DNA of 64,000 nucleotides from UBA4416 sp040389965. GTDB taxonomy: Bacteria; Bacteroidota; Bacteroidia; B-17B0; Aurantibacillaceae. The notes under the pieces were generated by a model that was given only the letters and a program-made list of their open reading frames with translations, made no database searches and was not told where the DNA came from. Location: the NCBI GenBank assembly GCA_040389965.1, contig JAZJZF010000013.1, forward strand, positions 1 to 64,000, read 5' to 3'. Position numbers and translations under genes: made by a program. Shown here piece by piece: positions 10,019 to 18,448 of the stretch; the first letter of the stretch is position 1; each line of letters opens with the position of its first letter.

Positions 10019-10049
10019 TTGGAAATGACATCTAAATATATTAAGTTTG
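10019..10049 (+). promoter_or_regulatory. Promoter for the 10054-15851 unit; probable leaderless start
   Basis: A TTG (10019-10021), a 20-base spacer and a -7 box TAAGTTTG (10042-10049) match the Bacteroidota sigma-A pattern. The -7 box ends only four bases before the ATG at 10054. Given the usual distance from this box to the first transcribed base, transcription would begin at or beside the start codon. Confidence 0.6.
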
Positions 10050-10053
10050 TAAT

Positions 10054-11667
10054 ATGCGCATTCTGTTTAAAGTACTGCTTCCGGCTGTGTTTTTGTTACT
10101 GGCAGGCTCCTGTAAAAAGGAAAAGACCAGCTGGGATATCGATGCCGCTTTTCCCATTGCCCAAAGTCACTTAAACATTAGCAATTTTTTTGGAGATACG
10201 ATCTTTAAAGCCGACCCCACAGGCTTGTTACATATAGCCTTTAGCAAGGATATTATCAATTTTACGATGGATAGCCTGGTAAAATTGCCCGATACTACTG
10301 TTACAATAGGTTTTACATCGCCTTTTGTGTCGCAATTGAACCCGGGAACACCCATTTTCTCTAATAATGCCTCTACCGACCGGGAAATAACCTTCCAGAT
10401 AAGCAATGGGGTAGAATTAAATAAAGCTATTATAAAGAAAGGCTTTTTAAAGGTGGAGTACTTTAATTCGTACGGACAGCCTCTGAATTTCAATTATGAG
10501 ATCAATTCGGCAAATTTATGGGGCAATATCCTGCATATTAACCAAACTATTGGCGGAGGGTCTGTATCTAACCCTGCTACATTAACCCAAACCTATGCAC
10601 TCGACGATTACACGATTAATTTAACAGGTTTAACTAATACTAAAGTAAATACATTGGTGCAAACCTACACTATCAGTACAGATGCTTCGGGTTCTGCCGA
10701 TGCATTACAGGTAGGGCAGGGGCTTAGTGTAAAATTGTCTTTTGTTAAGGTTGTTCCGGCTTATGTTCAGGGTTATTTTGGGCAACAGGATCTTTCTTTT
10801 GGGCCTGATTCCAGCCTGGTAGGCCTGCTGGAAAACTTTAAACCCAGCAATTTTGCTTTAACACAATCTGCTATTAATTTCAGGATCATTAATGAGTTTG
10901 GTATTGAATTAAGCAGTTCTATAAATGCTCTTCGTTCTATAAAAACAAACCCTGCCAATGTTGTAACACTTAATGCAGGTAATTTATTACAATCCATAAA
11001 CATTAACCGAGCGGGGAAAACCAATAATGCTTCTAATCCTGTTTTTCCCTGGGTAAAGCAAATCGATATCAATTCCTCCAACTCTAACCTCAATAGTTTT
11101 TTAGAAAACCTTCCTAACTACCTGGGATACAGCATTAATGCGAAACTAAATCCCCTGGGCAATGTTTCGGCCGGGAATGATTTTGCATACTATGGACACG
11201 GATTAAAAGTAATTGCAGATGTGGATATTCCTTTTGCCTTATCTGCTGATTATTTTAATTTAATTAATTACGCTAAAATGGACATTACCCAGATAAGCCA
11301 GCTCAATAATGTTAACAGCTGTGATATTATACTAAAGGCCCGCAATAATTATCCGTTTACAGTTAAGATCCAGGGGTATATGTTAAATGATCAAATGCAG
11401 ACAGTAGATTCGTTATTTAACTGGACTAATAATACCATCCAGTCAGCAGTTACCAATAACCTTAATACCGTTTTAAATTATACAGATACAAAACTGGTTT
11501 CGACCTTTGACAGAGAGAAAGTGCAGCATCTTATCCAGTGCAAGCAAATTAAATTTGTGACCTACTTATACCTTCCAAACCAGCCAACACCGATAAAAGT
11601 CACTGATAGCAGCTATCTTGATCTCGTGTTAAGTGCAAATGTAGATTATAATGTAAAAACAAATTAA
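10054..11667 (+). CDS. Lipoprotein of unknown function
   Basis: 537 residues. Residues 1-20 form a lipoprotein signal with lipobox LAGSC (Cys20), followed by KKEK, so it should be lipid-anchored in the cell envelope. The body is rich in Asn, Ser and Thr with beta-strand periodicity, and I recognise no domain. It is the first gene of a tight rightward unit: its stop overlaps the ATG of the outer-membrane protein gene at 11667 (TAATG), which suggests translational coupling and a joint function with that protein and the T9SS cargo that follows. Confidence 0.7.
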   Translation: MRILFKVLLPAVFLLLAGSCKKEKTSWDIDAAFPIAQSHLNISNFFGDTIFKADPTGLLHIAFSKDIINFTMDSLVKLPDTTVTIGFTSPFVSQLNPGTPIFSNNASTDREITFQISNGVELNKAIIKKGFLKVEYFNSYGQPLNFNYEINSANLWGNILHINQTIGGGSVSNPATLTQTYALDDYTINLTGLTNTKVNTLVQTYTISTDASGSADALQVGQGLSVKLSFVKVVPAYVQGYFGQQDLSFGPDSSLVGLLENFKPSNFALTQSAINFRIINEFGIELSSSINALRSIKTNPANVVTLNAGNLLQSININRAGKTNNASNPVFPWVKQIDINSSNSNLNSFLENLPNYLGYSINAKLNPLGNVSAGNDFAYYGHGLKVIADVDIPFALSADYFNLINYAKMDITQISQLNNVNSCDIILKARNNYPFTVKIQGYMLNDQMQTVDSLFNWTNNTIQSAVTNNLNTVLNYTDTKLVSTFDREKVQHLIQCKQIKFVTYLYLPNQPTPIKVTDSSYLDLVLSANVDYNVKTN

Positions 11668-12914
11668 TGAGAACACAATTAGTCCTGTTATTACTGTTAT
11701 TTTCAACTTTTGCCTTTTCGCAATATAATTCTGAGTTTTTAAATTATGATAAAACCGGCAGAAGTATTTCTGTTAATGCAGAGTATGAGCTTGGTTCCAA
11801 TGGTATTTATAATGCGTTTTTAAACAAATTTATATATGGAGGCTATATTGATAAGGCAATGAAAGATAAGTCTGCAAATCATATGAAAGAACTCAATGTA
11901 TTGGGTGCAAATTTTAATTATGATATTTCTGCTTTTTTTGGCAGAAAGCCGAAGTATTCATACCTGATAGGTTTTAAAGACCAACGGATTTACAATGCTT
12001 CTTACACAAAAGATTTTTATCAATTGGCATTTTATGGCAATAAACCTTATTTAAATGAGACCAAAAACTTTAGTGGCTCAAGTATCAACTCTTTACGTTT
12101 TCAGGAATTAAAAATTGGTTTTATATGGAACAAAATAGATACTACTGCTAAAATAGGAGTATCTGTTTCTATTTTAAAAGGCCAGCAGTTATTTTATATT
12201 AAAGCAAACCAGGGATCGTCGTTATATACTAATAGTGATGGAACAGAGTTGATCTTTAATTCGAATTTTACAATGGCCATAAGCGATACCGCTAAGTTTA
12301 AAAATCCGTATTTATATTCGGGTATTGGAGCAAGTGCCGACATTTTTTTTGAAACTCCTTATAAGAGCAGACTAGGGAAAAGTAGTGTACTTACGGTAAA
12401 TGCCAATAATATTGGTTTCCTGCATTGGTTCGATAACAGTATACAATACAGCAGTGATTCAAGCTTTAAGTTTTCGGGATACCATGTTGATAATTTACTG
12501 GATCTTAAAGATTCTACATTATCTGCCATTGACAAGGACACTATTATTAAAAACACCACCAATGCCCACAAAGAAGCGTTTAACGTCAATATACCTACTA
12601 ATTTAATCATCATTAATAAAATTATTTTTACCGATAAATTTGCATTGAGCACGGGATTCAGGTATTTATTCAACTCCAATTTTAAACCGTATTTTTTTGC
12701 CGATGCTGAGTACCGCTTTGCTAAACACTTTTCGGGCGATTTACATGTAGGCTACGGAGGCTATGCCAAGCTAGGGGTAGGCTTAACGCTTAGTTATAAT
12801 TCGCCTGGTTTTTATATTAAAATAGGCAGTAATAGTTTGCAGGGATACATCTCGCCTAAAAACACATACGGACAAGGAGCATTTGTAAGCATTGCTAAAA
12901 AATTTAAAAGATAA
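11667..12914 (+). CDS. Outer-membrane beta-barrel protein, possibly DUF5723-like
   Basis: 415 residues with a signal peptide (residues 1-18, ending AFSQ). Alternating aromatic and polar strands throughout end in a strand with terminal aromatics (GAFVSIAKKF), typical of an outer-membrane barrel. The general look (SISVNAEYELGSNGIY, YLIGFKDQRIYNASY, TLSYNSPGFYIKIG) resembles DUF5723 or PorV-like Bacteroidota barrels, but I cannot assign the family with certainty. It is coupled by TAATG to the upstream lipoprotein and lies five bases before the T9SS cargo gene. A lipoprotein-barrel pair serving a secreted product is a reasonable inference. Confidence 0.65.
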   Translation: MRTQLVLLLLLFSTFAFSQYNSEFLNYDKTGRSISVNAEYELGSNGIYNAFLNKFIYGGYIDKAMKDKSANHMKELNVLGANFNYDISAFFGRKPKYSYLIGFKDQRIYNASYTKDFYQLAFYGNKPYLNETKNFSGSSINSLRFQELKIGFIWNKIDTTAKIGVSVSILKGQQLFYIKANQGSSLYTNSDGTELIFNSNFTMAISDTAKFKNPYLYSGIGASADIFFETPYKSRLGKSSVLTVNANNIGFLHWFDNSIQYSSDSSFKFSGYHVDNLLDLKDSTLSAIDKDTIIKNTTNAHKEAFNVNIPTNLIIINKIIFTDKFALSTGFRYLFNSNFKPYFFADAEYRFAKHFSGDLHVGYGGYAKLGVGLTLSYNSPGFYIKIGSNSLQGYISPKNTYGQGAFVSIAKKFKR

Positions 12915-12919
12915 CAACC

Positions 12920-14365
12920 ATGAAAATAGTAATCTTCTTTTTCCTCTGCTTGTCATGTAACGTTTTACTAGCCCAGGCGCCACAAAAATTTTATATGCGC
13001 TTTGGAGGCAATGGCTATGATGTGGGCTATGATGTAAAACAAACCCTTGATAATGGTTATATCATTACCGGATCCACAAGTAGCTTCGGACAAGGCAATA
13101 CTGACATGTACCTTATAAAACTGGATAGCGTAGGGCATAAAAAGTTTGAAACCTCTTTTGGGAATTATAATAATGAGATCGGTAAGAGTGTGGTTCAGCT
13201 TTTAGACTCGAGTTATGTAGTGGTTGGTTATACTAATTCTATTGGCTTTGGAGGCTATGATATTTTTTTAGTAAAGACTGATAAGAACGGAAATTTACTT
13301 TGGCAAAAAACAATAGGGGGGACCGACTGGGATTTTGCTTACAGTATGCAGACTACAAGCGATGGAGGATTTATTATTGCAGGAACAACTTACAGTTATG
13401 GATACGGAAATGCCGATGGCTATGTGATAAAAACGGATGCAAGTGGTAATACAATATGGACAAAAACCTACGGAGGAGCCAATGACGACGAATTTAAATC
13501 GGTTATACAAACAGCTGACGGAGGTTACGCTTTAACCGGTTATACAAAAAGTCACAATGATGTTAATGGGGATTCCTGGTTGTTTAAACTTAATACTTCA
13601 GGGGATTCAGTAAAATCTTTTTCTTATAATTTCGGAAAGTTTGACTCATATAATGACATAAAAGAATTATCTACGGGAGAATATTTGATTGGAGGAGCCG
13701 TAACTTTTACAAATACACAAAATATGGATGGCATTTTTGCCAAAATTAATACCTCAGGGCAAGTCTTATTGCAAGTGTTTGAAGGACAGGCTGGTTCAGA
13801 TGAACAGATTTATAAAGTAAATGTTTCTAATTCGTCTTTTGGAACATACACTTTCCTCTGTAATTCGCATGAGAATGGTTCTGCATTTCAAAATCAAATA
13901 AAATTATTATTAATAGATGCAGGAGGAGGATATGTTAACGGCGGATCCATTGGAAGTTCATTTGACGATGAATGTTATAGTTTTTGTTTAACCAAAGAAT
14001 CATCTAAAGGATATGCTGCTATTGGATATACAGACAGTTACAATAGTATATTATCAGATTTCTTTTTTATAAAATATGATTCATTACTTTCAATAGGAAC
14101 AAATATAACTTCGTTAAAAGAAACTAACTTAATAAAAAAGGTTAACGTTTTTCCTAATCCCTTCTCTGAAAAAATTTATTTTGAAAATATAGAAAGTATT
14201 GATATATATACCTTACAAGGTGATATGGTTTATTATAATTCAAAAATTAATTCAAATAGCTTAGATCTTGGGTTTTTAAGTGCTGGTACATATATAATAT
14301 CCGTAACTAATAAAAGCCATTATAAATTTTCGCAGAAACTCATTAAAATAAATACAGATGATTAA
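12920..14365 (+). CDS. Secreted beta-propeller-like protein with T9SS type A sorting domain
   Basis: 481 residues with a signal peptide (1-18, ending LLAQ). Residues about 25-300 hold repeats of roughly 50 residues with the pattern TxDGGyIIxGxTxSxGxGxxDxYxIKxDxxGNxxWxKTyGG, common in secreted Bacteroidota propellers. Residues about 405-481 form a T9SS C-terminal domain (VFPNPFSEKIYFEN ... LSAGTYIISVTN). Its stop overlaps the next gene, a membrane glycosyltransferase, by eight bases. The ligand or partner is unknown. Confidence 0.85.
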   Translation: MKIVIFFFLCLSCNVLLAQAPQKFYMRFGGNGYDVGYDVKQTLDNGYIITGSTSSFGQGNTDMYLIKLDSVGHKKFETSFGNYNNEIGKSVVQLLDSSYVVVGYTNSIGFGGYDIFLVKTDKNGNLLWQKTIGGTDWDFAYSMQTTSDGGFIIAGTTYSYGYGNADGYVIKTDASGNTIWTKTYGGANDDEFKSVIQTADGGYALTGYTKSHNDVNGDSWLFKLNTSGDSVKSFSYNFGKFDSYNDIKELSTGEYLIGGAVTFTNTQNMDGIFAKINTSGQVLLQVFEGQAGSDEQIYKVNVSNSSFGTYTFLCNSHENGSAFQNQIKLLLIDAGGGYVNGGSIGSSFDDECYSFCLTKESSKGYAAIGYTDSYNSILSDFFFIKYDSLLSIGTNITSLKETNLIKKVNVFPNPFSEKIYFENIESIDIYTLQGDMVYYNSKINSNSLDLGFLSAGTYIISVTNKSHYKFSQKLIKINTDD

Positions 14366-15851
14366 ACTATTTCAAGATAAGAACTTTGAAAAGTTGTTGT
14401 TTTTTGTTTTGTTTTCTTTAGTGCTGCTTTTTTTAGATTTCCAATCGTTATTCTTTCTGCAACCACGAAGTTTTCATTTTATAAGGCAAACCGATTCCTT
14501 GTCATTCATAAACTATTATACAAAAACAGGGTTTAATTTTTTTAATATTGGCAACCTCAATTTATATAATGGTACAGGTAAAACCGCTTGTGAGTTCCCT
14601 ATATTTTATTACATCGTAGCGTTATTGTCAAAAACAGGAATTAAAAGTTATCTGCTTCTTAAATTTCTATATTTAATCATATTTTTTATTACTTCATTTT
14701 GTACCTATTCTTTTATCCGTAAAAAGAATAGGTTTATCGATGCACTTTCTATAACATTCTTGTTGTTTTCATCTACAGTTATTTTATATTATACGTTAAA
14801 TTATATTCCAAATTACCCGGCATTATGCTTTACCTTAATTGCATGCATCTATTTTCTCAATTATATAGAAACCAATACTAAAAAGGATATTAACTTATCG
14901 ATAGTGTTTTTTTTGTTTGCCAGTCTGCTTAAAATCACTTTTGCCATTTATCCTATAGCGTGTTTTTTATATTTAGCTGTCCGCTTTTTCATTTATAAAA
15001 AAAATGAGCGTAAACCATTGTTGTTTTTTATAATGTCTTTTGTAGTTGTTGTTATTTGGAATTTTCACGTCGTTTATTATAACACCGTTAACCATGCAAA
15101 TTATTATCTAACCGCAACAAAACCTCTATGGTCTGCAACTTCTGGCGAAAGACATGAAGTGATTGATTTTATACTTAACTATTGGCTTTACAAATATTAT
15201 TATCAATCAACGATTCACCTTTTTTTTATAGTTATATTTTTAAGCCTTATATTCTATAAAAAATTAAATCGCCACTACTTTTTCGTTTCTTTGCTATTTT
15301 TTCTTGGTGTCACAAGTTACTTCATTCTCTTTTTTAAGCAATTTAGAGATCACGATTATTATTTCTTAGAGTTTATTCCATTATTATTTCTTGTTTTTTA
15401 TCATTCGTTTATTACGATTAAACACATTGGTAATCATAAAATAGTTCAAGCTATATTGTCAGGTATCATTTTGATAATATCCCTTTTAAGTATCAATTAT
15501 GCAAAGATAAATCTTCAAAGACGATATGATAAGCCATTTGAACAGGTTTCAAAAATTGCTTATACTTTGGAAGGAATGGAGGCAAAATTTGATAGCTTGG
15601 CTATTTCAAAAGATGCTAAAGTATTGGTTATACCTGATAATACAATGAATGGAAGTTTATATTATATTAATCGATTTGGATATACAAGGGTGGATACCAC
15701 TAATATAAAAGTTTATATAGATAGGTCAGACTATATTCTTATAACAGATAGCACATTCCCGGCTGAAATTATCAAAAAATTCAATGTTCAAAATATGGGA
15801 CTGTTCTATAGAGGAACAAGCTTATATAAAATAAATAATTTTAAGCCCTGA
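14358..15851 (+). CDS. Multi-pass membrane glycosyltransferase, GT39-like
   Basis: 497 residues with about ten to eleven hydrophobic helices. The first periplasmic loop has the arrangement seen in GT39/PMT-type transferases (FIRQTDSLSFINYY ... GKTACEFPIFYYIVALLSK), which use polyprenyl-phosphate sugars on the outer face of the inner membrane. A small soluble domain closes the protein (about residues 410-497). It overlaps the upstream T9SS gene by eight bases and is followed by a clear terminator, so it belongs to the lipoprotein-barrel-cargo unit. Family confidence is moderate, and the acceptor is unknown (protein or lipid). Confidence 0.7.
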   Translation: MIKLFQDKNFEKLLFFVLFSLVLLFLDFQSLFFLQPRSFHFIRQTDSLSFINYYTKTGFNFFNIGNLNLYNGTGKTACEFPIFYYIVALLSKTGIKSYLLLKFLYLIIFFITSFCTYSFIRKKNRFIDALSITFLLFSSTVILYYTLNYIPNYPALCFTLIACIYFLNYIETNTKKDINLSIVFFLFASLLKITFAIYPIACFLYLAVRFFIYKKNERKPLLFFIMSFVVVVIWNFHVVYYNTVNHANYYLTATKPLWSATSGERHEVIDFILNYWLYKYYYQSTIHLFFIVIFLSLIFYKKLNRHYFFVSLLFFLGVTSYFILFFKQFRDHDYYFLEFIPLLFLVFYHSFITIKHIGNHKIVQAILSGIILIISLLSINYAKINLQRRYDKPFEQVSKIAYTLEGMEAKFDSLAISKDAKVLVIPDNTMNGSLYYINRFGYTRVDTTNIKVYIDRSDYILITDSTFPAEIIKKFNVQNMGLFYRGTSLYKINNFKP

Positions 15852-15862
15852 ATTTAAAGATT

Positions 15863-15901
15863 AAAAAAAGAGCCAATTGTGTTAACAACCGGCTCTTTTT
15901 T
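15863..15901. terminator. Bidirectional intrinsic terminator
   Basis: An AAAAAGAGCC arm (15865-15874) pairs with GGCTCTTTTT (15891-15900) across a 16-base loop, with A and T runs on either side. It lies between the convergent genes ending at 15851 (+) and 15918 (-) and can serve both. Confidence 0.85.
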
Positions 15902-15917
15902 ATTTCTAGAATAAATC

Positions 15918-16967
15918 CTACAAAATCAACATGGCGTCGCCATATGAGTAAAATTTATATTTCTCTTTAATGGCTTCCTTGTAAGCTTTCATAATTAAAT
16001 CGTAACCTCCAAAAGCCGCAATCTGCATTAATAAGGTCGATTCAGGCATATGGAAATTAGTAATCATGCAATTAGCTACAGAAAAATCGTATGGAGGGAA
16101 AATGAATTTGTTGGTCCAGCCCGAATAAGGATTTACATGTCCCGTTGTAGAAACCGACGATTCCAATGCACGCATTACAGTAGTTCCTACAGCGCATACT
16201 TTTTTCTTTCTGTCTTTCCCCGAATTAATAATTTTACAGGCTTCTTCAGTTATAATAGCTTCTTCGCTATCCATTTTGTGTTTGGTTAAATCTTCCACTT
16301 CAACCATTCTAAAGGTACCAAGACCAATATGTAATGTTAAACGGGCAAAGTCGATCCCCTTAATTTCAAGGCGTTTTAATAGCTCACGGCTAAAATGCAA
16401 ACCTGCAGTAGGGGCAGCCACCGCTCCTTCATTTTTAGCAAATACAGTCTGGTAACGCTCAATATCGCTTTCTTCAACCGCACGTTTAATGTATTTAGGT
16501 AATGGTGTTTCACCTAAATCGTATAATGCTTTTCTGAATTCTTCGTACGGGCCATCAAATAAGAAACGTAATGTTCTTCCACGGGAAGTTGTATTATCAA
16601 TAACTTCAGCTACAACATTATCGTTTTCGCCAAAGTATAATTTATTACCGATACGGATTTTACGCGCCGGATCTACCAAAACGTCCCATAAACGGCTTTC
16701 TGCGTTTAATTCGCGTAGTAAGAATACTTCAATTTTTGCACCGGTTTTTTCTTTATTTCCGTACATACGTGCCGGGAACACTTTAGTATCGTTCAATACC
16801 ATTACATCGCCTTCGTCAAAGTAATTGATAATGTCTTTAAATTTTTTGTGGTGAATTTTTCCGGTAGCACGGTCTACGACCATTAATCTACTTTCATCAC
16901 GGTTTTTTGAAGGATGCTCTGCCAGGAGTTCTTTTGGCAAATTGAATTTGAACATGGATAACTTCAT
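15918..16967 (-). CDS. queA: S-adenosylmethionine:tRNA ribosyltransferase-isomerase QueA
   Basis: 349 residues. It transfers and isomerises the ribosyl group of SAM onto 7-aminomethyl-7-deazaguanine in tRNA, giving epoxyqueuosine. Family hallmarks are NDTKVFPARMYG near residue 60, the central AAPTAGLHFS motif, LHIGLGTFRMVEVEDL, and MHMPESTLL-like residues near the end (MITNFHMPESTLLMQI). Normal length, cytoplasmic. It is a single gene between a bidirectional terminator and a 261-base upstream spacer (16968-17228), in which I saw no other feature. Confidence 0.97.
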   Translation of the reverse strand: MKLSMFKFNLPKELLAEHPSKNRDESRLMVVDRATGKIHHKKFKDIINYFDEGDVMVLNDTKVFPARMYGNKEKTGAKIEVFLLRELNAESRLWDVLVDPARKIRIGNKLYFGENDNVVAEVIDNTTSRGRTLRFLFDGPYEEFRKALYDLGETPLPKYIKRAVEESDIERYQTVFAKNEGAVAAPTAGLHFSRELLKRLEIKGIDFARLTLHIGLGTFRMVEVEDLTKHKMDSEEAIITEEACKIINSGKDRKKKVCAVGTTVMRALESSVSTTGHVNPYSGWTNKFIFPPYDFSVANCMITNFHMPESTLLMQIAAFGGYDLIMKAYKEAIKEKYKFYSYGDAMLIL

Positions 16968-17228
16968 CTGTTATAATTTTCTTTAAAATAAGACAGAACG
17001 AAATAGGCCCGGGAGCCATTTCATAATCTTACGGGATTAATAATAAGATGGCGAAATTACCATCACAAATCCCGTTTTCGACATTATGCTAATATTTATA
17101 TGTCATTGATTATGAGTATAATAAAATATCATATTTAACATAATGTTAATTATAGTTTAAAACGAACGTCAGGTTATAGCTAAATGAGACCTAAACAATA
17201 TAATATCAAAGATAAAAAAGTTACTAAA

Positions 17229-18374
17229 TCATGATTCTAATTCATCCACCGCTAACTTACCTACCAAGGATCCAATGGCTATTCCCATACCTCCCATTCT
17301 TACTGCACAGATTATATTTGGAGATATTTTTTTAATGATTGGTTTCTTTTCGTTTCCAACTCCCATAATACCCGACCAGCGTTGTTCAATTTCAAACGGA
17401 GTTCCCGCTAATATAACATGCTTTAATAAATGGTTTAAACGGGATTGAATTTTAGGATTCAATTTTAATTCAGTGGTAGTTTCTGTTTTAAAATCCAGGT
17501 TTCGGCCGCCACCAAACAAAACCCGGTTTCCAATATTTCTGAAATAATAATAGCCTTCATCGTAATGAAAAGTTCCTTTTAGCTTAAGATTCTTAATCGG
17601 TTTTGTGACTAAAACCTGTGCTCTGGCCGGTTTTACATCTTTTAATGCCAGTAACTCCGTGGCAAAGCCATTTGTGGCAACAATCACTTTTTTTGTATTG
17701 ATCTCTCCTACAGATGTTTTAAGATTTACATATGTCTTTAAATCTTCCAAACCGGTCACTTTTACAGTATTCAGGAGTTTAATCCCCATACTTACGGCCA
17801 ATTCTATCAGATGTTGCATCATACATCCGGTATCGATCTGCCCTTCTTTTTTATTATAGATTAATCCTTTTATGTTTTTAAATCCAAAATCGCCAATCTT
17901 TTCATTTTTAACACAATACGTCTGTTTCGATTTGGTAAAAGACTTTATGTTTTTGTTAAGAAAATGAATCTGTTCGGCACAATTTCCGAACGTAACTTCA
18001 TTATCAAACAATTCGTAGCCACCATATTCTCTATAATCAATAGCCTTATCGCCTAAACGTTTTCTCAGAAGTTCGAGTCCTTTAATGCGCATTTCAACGG
18101 TTTGCCAAACACGATCTTCGCCTGCATTTTTAATATCGGCTAATAACTCGCTTACGCTACCAAAGCAGGCAAATCCCGCATTTTTTGTACTTGCCCCTAA
18201 TGGTAAAATTCCGCGTTCCAATATCAGAACATTTGCTTTTTTGTGCTTTTCTTTATAGGAAATTGCCGAATTGAGTCCCACTATTCCACTCCCAATAACA
18301 ATAAGGTCTATATTTTTGAAATAGGTTTTCGTTTCCCAAAAACTAAAACCGGTTTCAATTATTTGGTTACGCAT
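17229..18374 (-). CDS. FAD-dependent oxidoreductase of the DAO (glycine/D-amino acid oxidase) family
   Basis: 381 residues. The dinucleotide-binding motif is VIGSGIVGLNSA (about residues 26-37) with LILERG at the end of the second strand, and a typical DAO second motif (KNAGFACFGS). The C-terminal FAD-contacting segment GGMGIAIGSLVGKLAVDEL is intact. About 23 residues precede the FAD motif, usual for the Bacteroidota branch of this family. The substrate is probably an amine or 2-hydroxyacid and cannot be read from the sequence. It is divergent from the repeat protein at 18449 with a 74-base spacer. Confidence 0.85.
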   Translation of the reverse strand: MRNQIIETGFSFWETKTYFKNIDLIVIGSGIVGLNSAISYKEKHKKANVLILERGILPLGASTKNAGFACFGSVSELLADIKNAGEDRVWQTVEMRIKGLELLRKRLGDKAIDYREYGGYELFDNEVTFGNCAEQIHFLNKNIKSFTKSKQTYCVKNEKIGDFGFKNIKGLIYNKKEGQIDTGCMMQHLIELAVSMGIKLLNTVKVTGLEDLKTYVNLKTSVGEINTKKVIVATNGFATELLALKDVKPARAQVLVTKPIKNLKLKGTFHYDEGYYYFRNIGNRVLFGGGRNLDFKTETTTELKLNPKIQSRLNHLLKHVILAGTPFEIEQRWSGIMGVGNEKKPIIKKISPNIICAVRMGGMGIAIGSLVGKLAVDELES

Positions 18375-18448
18375 ATATTTTTAAATCAATTTATTATGGA
18401 AATTTATGTAAATTTAACCCTTAATACAAAACTACAGCTTTGTAACAT

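Noticed and set aside
16968..17228. tRNA or small RNA between queA and the oxidoreductase
   Set aside because: No cloverleaf, T-loop sequence or terminator was seen in this 261-base AT-rich spacer.
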